From: Magicicada septendecula
Taxonomy: Eukaryota > Arthropoda > Insecta > Hemiptera > Cicadidae
Reading direction: 5' to 3'
DNA length: 64,000 nt
Assembly: GCA_034769895.1 (NCBI GenBank)
Contig: CM068373.1
Coordinates: 435,345,080 to 435,409,079, forward strand
The translations under genes and the position numbers were made by a program. Of the stretch, positions 10,771-22,724 are shown piece after piece (position 1 is the stretch's first letter; each line of letters begins with the position of its first letter). Under the pieces are notes generated by a model. The model ran no database searches. It had not been told where the DNA came from and saw only the letters and a program-made list of their open reading frames with translations.

Positions 10771-11954
10771 CACAGTAGAATAAAGTAAGATTGTCAAATA
10801 GAGAGAGTGATTTATGATAAAGATATAAAATTTTCATTTTGTAAAGCCAGTGACAGAATTGTGATAAAATTTGAGAATAATATAAAATTAAGGTATTTAT
10901 TTTCATAATTTAATTTTCATAATAATTTAAATGTCAATTTGTTTATTATTTATATTAATATTTTGTTCATTTTAAATATTTTATTTTATTATGTTTTGTG
11001 CTTTGAGTCAGATTGTTACAGATGTTTAATGTAGGTGCAGAGAGTATACGTAACATATGTAGGTCAAGGGTTTTGGACTTGACCTAGTTTCGATCAGCTG
11101 ATGAGGTCATACACCTACTAAGCTTGTATAGTAGGAAGCCAATTTTAATTTGTTTGATTAATTAATTCAAACCAATATTTAAATAATTTTAAATATGAGG
11201 AAAACATTTAAATAAATTTAATAAATATTTAATGAATAAAATTTTTTTTTGAATTTTAAAATTTTGGAAAATTTTAAATTTTTTTTGGAAAAAAAAAACT
11301 TGATTTTTCGCCTGCCAGCGAATGAATATTTTAGGTAATGATTATTTTATTATGTGTGCATTAACCATGTTTATTTTATTGTATTGCATTGTATTGGTAG
11401 ATTATAAGTGGTTCTCATGTTAGAGTAAGGATGTGTTTAGATTAGTAGAAATGTCTAGGTTAAGTCATGTGAAACAAAAATTTAGAAAACAAGGAAGAGA
11501 ATTTTTTGATAAAATATTATTTTTTTTTGAATTTTGAATTTTTTTAAAATTTTTAATAAATTTTAAGAGAAATTTTTTATTTTTTAGTGTGTTATGGCAA
11601 TATGTAATGTTAGTGTGTGTGAGCCCAGTATCTGCTAAAGGCAGCCCAGCTTGCAAAAAGGGGAAACATATCGGCGGAGGAGCTGGGATAATTTTAGCCA
11701 GGGATTGAGGATTTTTGGGGGTAGCATGTTAGAAGGCGAGGCGCGCTGCGGTGCGAGTCTGTTCGATTTCTCGGTGTTGGGATCTCTTACGGAGAAGTCC
11801 AGTGATCTCGTTCAGATGAGTCCATGGTCGCTGAGCCAGGGGGGTCGTGTACCCAGGAGATTAAGAACCAGGGGGTTGTTGGCCCCAGTTCCTCACCGGT
11901 CCTCTTCGGGGTTATCGATGAGATTTCTTCTGTCATGAACAGCAGAATTCTCAT

Positions 11955-11963
11955 CGAGGGGGT
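11955..11963 (+). promoter_or_regulatory. GypE polypurine tract
   Basis: CGAGGGGGT, just before the 3' LTR; the expected plus-strand cDNA primer. The same GAGGGGGT core adjoins the 3' LTRs of LtrB and LtrC. Confidence 0.8.
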
Positions 11964-11965
11964 AT

Positions 11966-13123
11966 TGTAGCGGGTCAAATTTTGGGTGTTTTTATTTTAA
12001 CGGTTTGGGGCATTTATATTTTACTTATTTCATTTTCGGGCGGGCTTGTATAAAATAATGTAAAAATGTATTATTGTGCAACGTATTTGTCCGTATAACA
12101 GAACAGTGAAACAAAGCAATAAGACGCAGGTTGTTGTTGAGTCATGCGGCTGAAGCATTTACCCCCTTCAAAATTCTCAGAAATCTGTACTTGTGTAACA
12201 GCACACAGACGCAACTGTATCACCACAAATTCGAGTGACGCATCCAGCCAAAACAGGATGTCCTGGGACGAACAAAATCCAGAAATGTGCTTTTTGAGCG
12301 GCAGGAAGTCGCATTAAACTCCGCCTACTGTTGGTGACATCAGCAGAGCAGACGCCAATATTGTACTCTGGTACCACACATATACCAGCTATAATCCATG
12401 CATAAAATGGTTATGCCACCACAATTAAGCACAAACGGCGACTAAAACCTGATGGCTGTGACTGCTCATTTCCCGCGACTCAACGAAGCACATTGCCCAG
12501 TTCGTCTCTGACGGTATCGGCGCCGACACGCGAGCTAAATATGCTCGTATAATTTCATTAGTTTTCAATAATGAAAGTAAAGTAATTCTTTTCAAAAACA
12601 GTGACAGGATGGGAGGAGAGTTGTAGAACACTAACTTTTAAATTTGGAATTCAGTTTCGTCTTTTTCCGAGACATTTTCGATCTACCGCGGGCTGGCCAC
12701 GAGGTCACCGAAGAACGCGTTATCGGTAGTGATATAAAAATTATGTATTCAATCGGGTAATTGGGGTTTAAGAACGGAATGTGAGTGATGAATGTGCAAT
12801 GCTGGGCTGACCTATGTTTGTGTGTGAATGAAGTTGTATAATTGTCAAGGATAAGGTAAGCGTAGAGTAAGTTAGGATGATCATGTAATAACCAATACCT
12901 ATATATGTTATAACTAATTAATTTCAAAGTTGAAGTTTATAAACCGTTTGCTTAAATGATTTGACAAAATTAAAATTATCAATTCTCTTCTTAACAATGT
13001 GTAGAGTTAATTATTTCCTAACCTCGCACTGTTTCTGATCTCTCTTATAGAACTCTGGGGGGACCCTTAGGAAAACGGTAAGTATAAGTGAATTAAATGT
13101 ATAAATAAGTAAGTTTTTATACA
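11966..13123 (+). repeat. GypE 3' LTR
   Basis: 1158 bp, identical in length to the 5' LTR and differing at about seven bases. It is followed by the target duplicate AAGT and the resumed GypA-1 sequence. Confidence 0.95.
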
Positions 13124-16100
13124 AAGTGTTTTATTGTATTGATATTATATGAGTCGAAAACAGACGACTATTATTATAATTATTATGTGATGATTTTATG
13201 TTGAGATACGTCCAACAATTATTTATGTTATTGAGCAGATAGGCAAGGCCTCTGAACTCAAAATGTGTATAAATGGATAGCAGAGTAATAGAGCCACATG
13301 TGCCCTCTGGCTAGTACTAATTTATATGAAGGGGAGAGAAGAAAAATTTTATGGAAATAGAACATACAAGGGATAACACTCGTAATAAAATAATACCAAA
13401 TACCATATCATGAACCATGACTTAATAAAAATGAATAAAGAAAAAAGTAGCGATTGATGAATTCCTGAATGATAACAACTTGATTAAATGAACTACATTG
13501 ATGATTTCAGAAAAAACATAATGATCTTTGTTTCAAAATAATCAATTTTGGTGGCGATGCATTATGTAACATGACATAAGGTAGTGAAGATACAATGATA
13601 ATTAATTATAAAACAAAGAAGCTGAAGACAAGAATAAAAGGCAAGAACTTATAAACTCAGAGATTAATAACCCAATAACCAAATGACAAATGACTAATAA
13701 ACTGACAATGACTTGATTCAATAGATCGGATAAATACAAAAAGAACAACGGAACAAGGAAGAAGGAACCAAGAACTAAATGTAATCAAGAAATTGATAAT
13801 GAACATTGTAAGTCCCTAATAATGACCATTAAAATGTATGTTAACAAATGCACTAATGTAATTAGAGTATAGATGAGATGTACCTAGGGTAATAATGACA
13901 AATAAGAAAGATAGTAATGTTATGTATATGTTATTAATGAAGGAATGTACTCATAAATAGAAGATAGGGAATTAATAATACACACACCCTAATGAATAGT
14001 GTAACATGACATAAGGTAGTGAAGATCCAATTGTATTTAATTATAAAATAAAAAGCTGAAGATAAGAATAAGAGGCAAAAACTTATAAACTTAGAGATCA
14101 ATAACCCAGTAACCCAAAAAATGACAAATGACTATTAAACTGACAATGACCGGACACAATAGATCGGATAAATACCAAAGGAACCAAGAGACAATGAAGA
14201 AGCAGCCGAGACCTAAGTGTAATCAAATAATCCCAAATAATGACCATTATATTGTAATTCAAATAATGAACTGATAATTGTAATAAATGAGATTTACCTA
14301 GGGTAATAAGGTTAATGGAAAGTAATAATGTCATGTATATTTTGTTGATAAAAGAATGTACTTATATAATATAAGGTAGGGAGTTAGAAACTAACCATCC
14401 CCAAACTAATAGTGATGATAATAGTCAAAGCCAATAAACGATGCTTTGAGCCAAACAAAAGCAATAATTAAATAATAACTAAAAGTGATCAGAATGATTT
14501 GAAAGTAAACTAGTTATTCATGACCCATAATCACACAGTGATATCAAAATAATCAGACAAATCGTGTGAATAAACAAGTGAGTAAATTAAAAATGTGTGT
14601 AAAAATAAATAAGTGATGAAGTGCTAGGTATAGCATATAATGAAAAAAGTGATAGTGATAATAAATAAAGAAACCTTCTATGAAAGGAAAAGTGCAGTGG
14701 GGGTGTAGAACAAAGTATTTTATAAGCAGACTATAATAAATAACTAAACAATTTTTTATAAACTTTATGTTAGCAAGTAAGATTAGACTGATTGTGCTAT
14801 TACGAATTTAGGTAATAGGATGTCAGAATTATAAAATAAGGTAAAAATTAAGTTATTAGAATGAATAGTAAATTAAGAAGGACAGCCACTATATTTAAGT
14901 GAAGGGATTAGTAGATAAGACATATCGAGTAAGGCACAATTTAACAGTAGTATTATAAGAGTTTTATTATTGTTCAAAAAACCATAGAATGTAGTAAATT
15001 ATAGGATAAGCAAGATAATAGTAAAAGACAGAAAAGGTAGTTAAAAGTTATTTCAGGCTAGAACCTGACAAGGAATATTTTTATAATAAGAGGTGGAGTT
15101 AGAAGTACTGATGTTTATTGCTTGTTTTGTTTATAAAATTGTATTAGAATTACTAAATATGTTATTAATAAATGTTAGATGGGAGTAGAATAAAATCTAG
15201 GCTCTAGGCCTAACTGTTGAATATAAATTTAATAGATTTGAGAACAAATAATAATCCAAAATTGAAGCAGAGTATACCAAATGGTTAAACAAATTAAGTG
15301 AGTATTCCTAATACCAAAACATATGAATAACAACCAATTTTGAATAAAATATATGTAAAATATAAATATGGAAAATAGTAAAAATGTAATTACATTAGCT
15401 ATTCAAAAATGGGCATGAGGGATATCAAAATTATCATCATGAAAAATTAGGAAGAATGGTACTCATGTAATAACTCTAGCTATTAGTATAAGATAGAAAT
15501 CTTCACTTGAAGATATTTTGGTAAAATTAGACTAAAAAAGACGTTAAAACATAACAATGACTTAAGTTAATGACCAATGAAAATTAGCATAATTTATTAG
15601 TAACCATAGCAACCAGAAATTTATTGCCAAAAAACCGTTAGATTTTCATTACTGTATTATTGACCGACGCCGAGAGTGGATCGAGCAGCTCTCGCACTAA
15701 AATTTTATTACTAAAATGAATTTTAACTTAATTTAAACAAAAAGGAGATAATAACAACAGCCCAGGGAATCCTGAACAAAATTTTGTTTAATAAAAAATT
15801 ATCAACAAACCATAATTATCTGAAGAAGTCGGGAAGACGCAGCGAAGAAGAGAGATAACGACGGACACCGAATGAAGATCATCGGAACATAGATCATAGA
15901 AGAAGACGGACGATAACCGAAGGAATGCGAGGGCTGAGTCAGCGAGGAAAACCGTCGGGACGAGAGGCATAAACTTCTGGAGAATATCAGAAGACGACAT
16001 CTCAGGAGTTATCCGGAAGAAGAAGACGACATCAGGATCTTCAGCAGGAAAATCGATGAGTATAAACATAATCCCATTATCGAATTCACAATTTTTTGGT

Positions 16101-16856
16101 CAAAATTAATAAATAACTATTTCACTTCACTGATCACTATTCCGATTTAGAACTAAATGCTTTGTTAAAATCACTATTTAAACTTTAATCAATTAATAAT
16201 TATTGAAAGTAAAATATAATAAATAATTGACAAACCTTTTGGTAAATAAATTTGACAAACGAAAACTAACCCAAAATTTCTTTACAAGTTTTCATTGGTA
16301 ATTACTTACTTGAATATAATAAGATATTAATTTGTTTATGTACCTAGTATTAAGAATTGTTATAAATTTGTGTGTGTTAGCCGTAAGTATATATTTCTGT
16401 AGCCGAAAGGACTTTTTAACACTCCTGAGAAAAACCATATATAACTGTAAACTAGCGTTAAAGACGAATTGTATACAACCACGGAAACTGAGCAAGTACC
16501 AACCGAACAAGTGTAATAGCCGGTGCAGAAAACAAATTTGATGTATCATAAAGTAATTGAAATCTTCTAAAGAGTTAATAAATGTTCTCAAGCTGCAATT
16601 CTGTATGTTTGATTCAATTAATTTACAATAACAACTAAGAATTTATTGAAGTGAAAGCGTCAAAGCAAAACATTAGCCGAGTCAACACTGCAGAAAGCCG
16701 TGCGCCAATCAGGTGGCGAGGCGGCAACATTTGAATGCAACAGAGCGAAATACGGTTTACCCGTAAATGATAAGAGAAGTTACAATTTGACATATATTAC
16801 ACACGAATAACACTAAATACAAATTTTTACAAACCCCACACAAACATCTAGTTACA
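13124..16856 (+). repeat. GypA-1 3' region and LTR shared with GypA-2
   Basis: Non-coding, AT-rich, and about 99% the same as 23336-27060. Its right end (TCTAGTTACA at 16856) must be an LTR end, because a primer-binding site follows at 16860. The LTR start is not resolved. TGTAGAAC at 14704, after GTGGGGG, is one candidate, but the true LTR may be much longer. The region includes a 435-bp tandem duplication (13565-14435). Near 16703-16740 a GCGAGGCGGCAAC stretch resembles an older primer site. Confidence 0.7.
13565..14435 (+). repeat. Two diverged tandem copies of a ~435-bp unit in GypA
   Basis: The units start at 13565 and 14001 with TGTAACATGACATAAGG and run in parallel through AATAACCCA, TAGATCGGATAAATAC and ACCTAGGGTAATAA. 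They are clearly diverged from one another, yet both are preserved in GypA-2 (23773 and 24209), so the duplication predates the GypA-1/GypA-2 split. Confidence 0.85.
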
Positions 16857-16859
16857 AAG

Positions 16860-16878
16860 TGGCGCGCCAACTAGTAGG
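16860..16878 (+). promoter_or_regulatory. GypA-2 primer-binding site
   Basis: TGGCGCGCCAACTAGTAGG, three bases after the LTR end. It has the TGGCG start of a tRNA 3'-end complement, but I cannot name the tRNA. Confidence 0.65.
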
Positions 16879-16938
16879 GCTACAATAGTTAAGGAAACAT
16901 ACCTTTAAACTTTACAGATTCTATCGGCGACTACAGAA

Positions 16939-19086
16939 ATGGAACCGGCAAAATACGGGACGAGACACCAGTCGATGCTACATGAAAAGGAGGCGGAAGA
17001 GGAAGCAAGGAGATTAGAAAAGGAGATCGAGAAGGGTGCCAGAATGGAGGAAAAGGAGATAACTTCGGTGGAAGATGTAGAAGAGTTATTAACTCCTATG
17101 GAAATAGATAAACCCGCACCACCAGAGAATTTGACCTTACAGGACATGGTAAGGCTAATGGGCGATTTCAGTAAAACAATAAATGAGGACAGTGAGAGAA
17201 GGAGAAGAGAAGACAAAGAAGAATTGAATAAGAAATTTGAGTTAATAAATGACAATTTCAAGAAAATGGACAAGAAGTTTGAAGATAATTCCAAGAAACA
17301 GAATGGAAAACTAGACAAGAAGTTTGAATCATTAAATGAAACCCTGACACAGAAGTTGAAGGAGGAGAATAAATTGATTAGTGAGAAGATAGAGAGAAGT
17401 AATGAGAAAACCAGTGAAGCTTTGAGGCTGATGAAGGAAGATATCGAGACGCTGAATGATAAAACTGAATACAACCAGGATACATTACAGCAACAGTTGA
17501 CTGAGTACAGAGAAGAACTGAAACAAACTGTAATGGAAACGGAAGAGAAGATAGAGAAAACCAGCGAAGTAGTGATGCAAGTCCGAGAAGAAATTCTGAT
17601 CAAGGTGAATGAAGTTGAAAGCGAAGGTAAGAGGAGGGTTGAAGGACTCCAAAAAGAAACCGACAACAAATTAGAACAAATACAGACCAGAGTAGGAGAG
17701 AACTATAGCAGATTGGATGCATCAGTGAGTGAAGTGAAGGACACCACAACCGCCCAAGAAGGGAAAATAGCTGAATTTAGGGCTAGAGAGCTACGCCTAC
17801 AGGAGGAGATCAACGCATTGAAGGATCGACCAATCATGAGCTCACATATATCATGTAGCGAAAACCGAGAGACAATAAACTTTAAAAATTATAAACGCAA
17901 CCCAATTGAGTTTATAGAACGAGTAGAGGAGAACTTAGCCCGAACCAGAGAGACACGGTGGACAATAATCAAGAGCATGATTGATGACATGTTCAAAGAA
18001 GTCCATGATAATTGGTGGACGGCGGTGAGACCAGATATAAACAATTTTAGTGAGTTCAAAAAATTATTCAAAAACAAATACTGGTCGGAGGCGACTCAGC
18101 ACGTGGTGAGAAACAACATAAGCAACAGCCGATTCGACCCTTACCTAGGACAGTCCCCAACCGCTTACTTTTTAGGTAAGGTAAGCATAGCGAGGAACCT
18201 CGAACCTAACATCCCTGAAGAGTGCCTAGTGACACAATTAGCATACCACTACGATGGGGAAATCACCAAAAGCCGTTTAACTGGACGGATCAAGACTATA
18301 CATGGACGGATCAAGACTATACAAGAGATGGCCGCATTATTGGGAGAGTATGAGCGGGAGAAACATTATGTCTTGAACAGACAGAAGAACACACCAAACT
18401 ACAGGAATTATGACAACCGGAATCAACCAAGTGGGCCGCAAGGAAACCACACCCCGGCCAATCATCCGCCAGCCAACCCCAATAATTATCGAGGGTTTAA
18501 TAACCATAACAACAACAATAATTACCCAAGAAATTATAATCAGAATTACCCCAACAACAATAACAATGCAAACCATTCTTACAACAGGGGAAATAACCAA
18601 AATGGAGGTGGTTATAACAGACCAAATAATCAATACCACAATAATAACCAGTCGGGACCAAATCAACCATACAGGCGACAGGCAAATTATGTCAATGCCG
18701 AGAACAGAAATGACAGAAGACGTGGTCACAGAAGAAGGAGCAGGAGTGCGGAAGAAGATAGGAGAAGCAGGGAACGAAGGGGAGACGCGCCCGCAATAAA
18801 TCAGCCAAACAATGACCAGGGAACCCGGTATGTTCGAATAAACCATATCCTGGCTGAGGACAGGGATGACCAAGAGGGCTATCACGGAAACAATGGACCT
18901 AATCCCGGTTCCAGGAATGCTGAGGGAAGGAACAGACGGAACGAAGATGAAATAGAACCATATGAATATGATCCGTACTGTGACGATCCCATAGAGAGAT
19001 TTAACACTGCTTATAACCTACGGAATCCTCCGGAAAACCATATTGGTGGAGTTGCCCGAACAGCGGCCAGTACCGGAAATGGATAA
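16939..19086 (+). CDS. gag: GypA-2 Gag, intact ORF
   Basis: Structural protein of 715 residues, expected to assemble the particle. Residues 1-300 are highly charged and coiled-coil-like (KKFE, EKIE and LKEE repeats). About 310-470 is the capsid-like part (FKNYKRNPIEFIERVEENL, EFKKLFKNKYW), similar in layout to GypE Gag (FERAFKGKYW). A short internal duplication, RIKTIHGRIKTI, lies near 450. The C-terminus is N/Q-rich, then arginine-rich (RRGHRRRSRS near 592), probably the RNA-binding part; no CCHC or RanBP2 finger is visible. The start is the first ATG about 60 bp after the primer site. Pol does not follow directly: a displaced segment intervenes. Confidence 0.85.
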   Translation: MEPAKYGTRHQSMLHEKEAEEEARRLEKEIEKGARMEEKEITSVEDVEELLTPMEIDKPAPPENLTLQDMVRLMGDFSKTINEDSERRRREDKEELNKKFELINDNFKKMDKKFEDNSKKQNGKLDKKFESLNETLTQKLKEENKLISEKIERSNEKTSEALRLMKEDIETLNDKTEYNQDTLQQQLTEYREELKQTVMETEEKIEKTSEVVMQVREEILIKVNEVESEGKRRVEGLQKETDNKLEQIQTRVGENYSRLDASVSEVKDTTTAQEGKIAEFRARELRLQEEINALKDRPIMSSHISCSENRETINFKNYKRNPIEFIERVEENLARTRETRWTIIKSMIDDMFKEVHDNWWTAVRPDINNFSEFKKLFKNKYWSEATQHVVRNNISNSRFDPYLGQSPTAYFLGKVSIARNLEPNIPEECLVTQLAYHYDGEITKSRLTGRIKTIHGRIKTIQEMAALLGEYEREKHYVLNRQKNTPNYRNYDNRNQPSGPQGNHTPANHPPANPNNYRGFNNHNNNNNYPRNYNQNYPNNNNNANHSYNRGNNQNGGGYNRPNNQYHNNNQSGPNQPYRRQANYVNAENRNDRRRGHRRRSRSAEEDRRSRERRGDAPAINQPNNDQGTRYVRINHILAEDRDDQEGYHGNNGPNPGSRNAEGRNRRNEDEIEPYEYDPYCDDPIERFNTAYNLRNPPENHIGGVARTAASTGNG

Positions 19087-19209
19087 AACCAAGTCAAGAT
19101 ACTATCCAAAATGGGACTGATTTTAAGTAAACCGACCAGGCAAACCAATTAATGTATATAAATGAGAAGATTAACTTATAAGAAAAAAGGAGTGTATATA
19201 ACAGGGCCC
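19087..19209 (+). other. Short spacer after GypA-2 gag
   Basis: AT-rich with no coding signal; it leads into the displaced 3'-end segment. Confidence 0.5.
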
Positions 19210-20375
19210 ATTGTACAGTAAAATAAATGCCCTATCTCATATTAAAAAACAACAAAAATAATACCTATGTCATAAGTGAAATCACAACTAAGAAAATAAA
19301 AGGGACTTACAACCAGTCTTCTTTAAAAAAGTATTATGAACCAGTGTCAGAAAATTAAAGAGAATTTTGAAAGTAACAATTATCAAAATTCAAAAATAAA
19401 TGTAAGCACAACTTACAATGAGTATTTGATTGGAACTATTATTATTATAAATGAAAGGGAATTTAGAAGAAAGATAAGCTAAATTCAAAACAAAGTAAGG
19501 CCAAACTTACGACCAAGTGTGAAACAAAATGTGTAAACCCATGTTAATTTGAAAAATATGTATAATGAAATATCATAAAAATTGAGATAAAATAATTAAA
19601 TGTTACACAAATAATGATGACGCTACATAACATCATTAACCAACCCTATCACAAAAGGGAATAATAAAAATTAATGTTTCGCAAAAGAAGAGACAAGACA
19701 ATCAAATAAAAAATAAATCTGACATATTAACTGAAAGATCAATGAAAAAATATAAGTAAGCCAGAAACTAGCTACAATGTTAATTTTAAATATCAATGAG
19801 CATTAAAGTGATGACAAATAAAATCACTACCATATAAAATAAGCTAATGAAATAATGCAAAATACCTATTAAATATCGCCATAAGCTTAAACGAAGGAAT
19901 TTAAATAAGTTACTGAGATGAAAAAGTCATGAGATGTATAAAAGAGAGAATAATTAATCCCAAAAGTGTTTTATTGTAATAATATTATGTGAGTCGGAAA
20001 TGAACGACTATTATTATAATTATTATTAATATTATTATGTGATGATTTTATGTTGAGATACGTCCAACAATTATTTATGTTATTGAGTAGATAGGCAAGG
20101 CCTCTGAACTCAAAATGTGTCTAAATGGATAGCAGAGTAATAGAGCCACACGTGCCCTCTGGCTAGTACCAATTTATATGAAGGAGAGAGAAGAAAAAAA
20201 TTTAGGGAAATAGAACATAAAAGGGAATAATAAAGAAAGAAAATAATACCAATTATCATATTATGAACCATGACTCAATAAAAATGAATACAGAAGAAGT
20301 AGCGATGGATGAATTCCTGAATAATAACAACTTGATAAAATAAACTATATTGATGATTTCAGAAAAAATCTAATA
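19210..20375 (+). repeat. Displaced GypA 3'-end segment between gag and RT
   Basis: Collinear but diverged copy of 22580-23745: the last codons of integrase (GGGACTTACAACCAGTCTTC, encoding the C-terminal tail), then the post-pol AT-rich stretch with TATAAAAG, GTGTTTTATTG and GCCCTCTGGCTAGTA. It stops abruptly at CTTTGG, where RT coding begins. It therefore replaces protease and the first RT motifs. Divergence from 22580-23745 is much greater than between GypA-1 and GypA-2, so it came from an older copy. Confidence 0.85.
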
Positions 20376-22724
20376 ATCTTTGGTGAAATTGAGGAGATCC
20401 TCAAAAAGTTTCACGGTACTCAATTTATCAGTACCTGGGATACAGTTTGCGAGTACTGGCAAGTAGAATTGCACCCAGCCAGTAGAAAATACGTAGCGTT
20501 CATATTTGAAGGCAGGAACTACCAGTTCAAACGACTACCTTTTGGGCTGGTAAACTCGGTAGCAATATTTGTCCGCTGCATGGACCAGATATTGGGTCCT
20601 GAAACTATGAATTATACAACTGTGTACGTCGATGATTTGCTGATCACTTCATCCAACTGGGAGGAGCATTGTACAAGAGTAGAGCGGGTACTAGAGAAAT
20701 TATCCATCAACAATGTAACTTTAAAATTAGAAAAGTCAAAGCTGATAGCAGCAGAAGTCCAATTCCTTGGATTCAACCTGTCACAACAAGGAATAACACC
20801 ATCAATCGACAAAGTAGATGCTATTCAACGTTTCCCTACCCCTAAAAATAAGAAACAGTTACAGTCGTTCCTGGGCATCTGTAACTACTACAGAAAATTT
20901 CAGCAAAATTATTCTGAGCTGACTACCAAACTGTCACCACAGCTATCATCTAAGACTAAGTGGATGTGGGGTCCAGAACAAGAAACGATTTTCAACACCA
21001 TTAAAAACACTTCCTCGACACATACATGTTAAACCACCCCGATTTCAATAGACCCTTTTACATGAACTGCGATGGAAGCGACATTAGCTTGGGATCGGTA
21101 CTCTATCAAGAGGACAAGGATGGAAACCACCAAGTAATAAGTTTCGCCAGCAGAACGTTAAACCAGTGTGAGCGTAATTACCATATAACCGAAAAAGAGC
21201 TGTTGAGTGTGGTCTTTTCTTGTGGAAAATTTCGAACTTATATTCTTGGATATCCTATCACAGTGCGCACCGACCATGAGTCTATTTCCTTCTTAAAGAA
21301 CTGCAAGCTCAGCCATGGTCGATTAACCAGATGGATTCTTGCTCTCCAAGAATATCACATCAACTGGGAGTATATCCCTGGCAGTAAAAACACAGCAGCT
21401 GATGTGCTATCCCGAATTAACACCGAACAGCAAACCTTCGATGGAGAGAAGGAGACCATAGTAAAAGTATTTAATATTATGAAAAGCAGATCTGACCTAG
21501 AAGTGATACTGAATAGAGTAAAACAACACCAGAAGGAGGATAAGAAATTGAATCAAATCCGAGAGCGGCTGAACCAACAAGAAGAAAGAGCCACACATTT
21601 CTATTGTTTGTATGAAGATATTTTATTTATTAAAACCAAACCCAACCAAAATACATGGAAACTAATAATACCTAAAGGAACTGAAGCTGAGATTATAATG
21701 GAATACCACCTCAGATACGGACACATGGGAGCACTGAAGGTGACAAAAGCATTAGAAGAGCATACCTACCTGAAGAACATTAACCGGAGGGTAAGGAAGA
21801 CCATAAGAAGCTGTCACATATGCCAACTTGTTAAGTGCAACAACGACAAGAAAGAAGGGGTAATGCAACCAATAACTTCTGCCAATAAACTGGAACGAGT
21901 CTTCTTAGACATATGTGGATCCATGCCGTGCAGTGGAGGAAGAAAACAGTACAGGTTCACAATTATTATCATGGACCATTACACCAAATTTGTAAAATTA
22001 TACCCTATCAACCGTGCTACTACAAACAAGGTACTGAACATTATCAGGCAGAGGTACATTACAGAGGTGTGGAGTCCCACGAATATTATCACTGACCATG
22101 GTACCCAATTCCGAGGAAGACGATGGAAAGACACATTGATGGATCTGGGCATCCGAACATACAAAACTTCGATTTACCACCCGAACAGCAACCCAGCTGA
22201 AAGATTGCTCCGTGAAGTTGGGAGGATTCTTCGAACATACTGCCACGATCAGCAGCGTCAGTGGAGTGAATACCTCGAAGCCACAGAAAGTTTCATAAAT
22301 CTCGCTTATCACGAATCCATTAAGGATACCCCTTACACCATCATGTACGGAAAACCACCACCTCGAGCTATAGAAGAACTTGTCAATTTCCCCGCCAATA
22401 CGGAATACCAATTCGATAACGCTAGATTTTACAGCAAGATAGCGGAACAAATAGAAAAGAAAAAGGAAAAATATCACAGAATTCAACTGAAAGCAATCCG
22501 GCATCATGAAGGAGAAAAAGTGCTAATACGGAACCGAGAGTTACCAAGTTCCAGAGAGGGAATCACAAAGAAATTGCTATTGTTGTACAATGGACCCTAT
22601 CTCATTGTAAAAGACAAACCAAAACAATACCTATGTCGTAAGTGAGATAACAACCAAGAAAATCAAAGGGACTTACAACCAGTCTTCTTTGAAAAAATAT
22701 TATGAGACAGTGTCAGAAAGTTAA
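20376..22724 (+). pseudogene. pol: GypA-2 pol remnant: partial RT, RNase H, integrase
   Basis: RT begins part way (EIEEILKKF, then WQVELHPASRKY, LPFGLVNS and YVDDLLIT). The Asp of the first RT motif is followed by TVCEYW, not the usual T.GYW. The frame changes near 21005, between RT and RNase H. RNase H (NCDGSDISLG, EKELLSVVF, RTDHESISF) and integrase (HLRYGHMG, CHICQLVK, LDICGSMP, ITDHGTQF, NPAERLLRE) continue in frame to a stop at 22645. A tail in another frame (SEITTKKIKGTYNQSSLKKY) ends at 22724. The integrase core is intact here, unlike GypA-1, but protease and early RT are missing, so the copy is non-autonomous. Confidence 0.9.

Larger units (their letters stand above)
8462..11965 (+). 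other. GypE 3.5-kb 3' non-coding region
   Basis: No credible gene and no env-like ORF (no signal peptide or membrane segment seen). Two modules about 820 bp apart begin TTTTCGGGCGGT and continue with a TCTTACCAG and CCGTGGT pattern (near 8549 and 9371); the LTR also contains TTTTCGGGCGG near 2167. A decayed pol fragment lies at about 10430-10770. The remainder is AT-rich with T runs and ends at the polypurine tract. Confidence 0.7.
2100..13123 (+). mobile_element. GypE: full-length Ty3/Gypsy LTR retrotransposon, 11,024 bp
   Basis: The element has two 1158-bp LTRs beginning TGTAGCGGG and ending TATACA, flanked by the 4-bp duplication AAGT (2096-2099 and 13124-13127). Inside are a primer site two bases after the 5' LTR, gag, pol in two frames, a 3.5-kb non-coding 3' region and a G-rich polypurine tract. 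GypA-2 shows the empty site near 23336. By eye the LTRs differ at about seven positions, so the insertion is young. The one clear defect is a frame break between RT and RNase H. It is unusually long because of the 3' non-coding region; I see no env gene. Confidence 0.95.
1..16856 (+). mobile_element. GypA-1: Ty3/Gypsy element, 5'-cut by window edge, interrupted by GypE
   Basis: The window opens inside pol of this copy. Positions 1-2099 match 21241-23338 of GypA-2 almost base for base, and 13124-16856 matches 23336-27060. The two halves are separated by GypE, which duplicated AAGT at its insertion point, and GypA-2 shows the uninterrupted version. GypA-1 runs directly into GypA-2 through a single LTR region that ends in TTACA at 16856. 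Its 5' half lies outside the window. Confidence 0.9.

Noticed and set aside
16905-17669. 254-codon Ser/Leu-rich frame antisense to GypA-2 gag
   Set aside because: Mirror of a charged coiled-coil coding region; composition-driven and with no recognisable domain.
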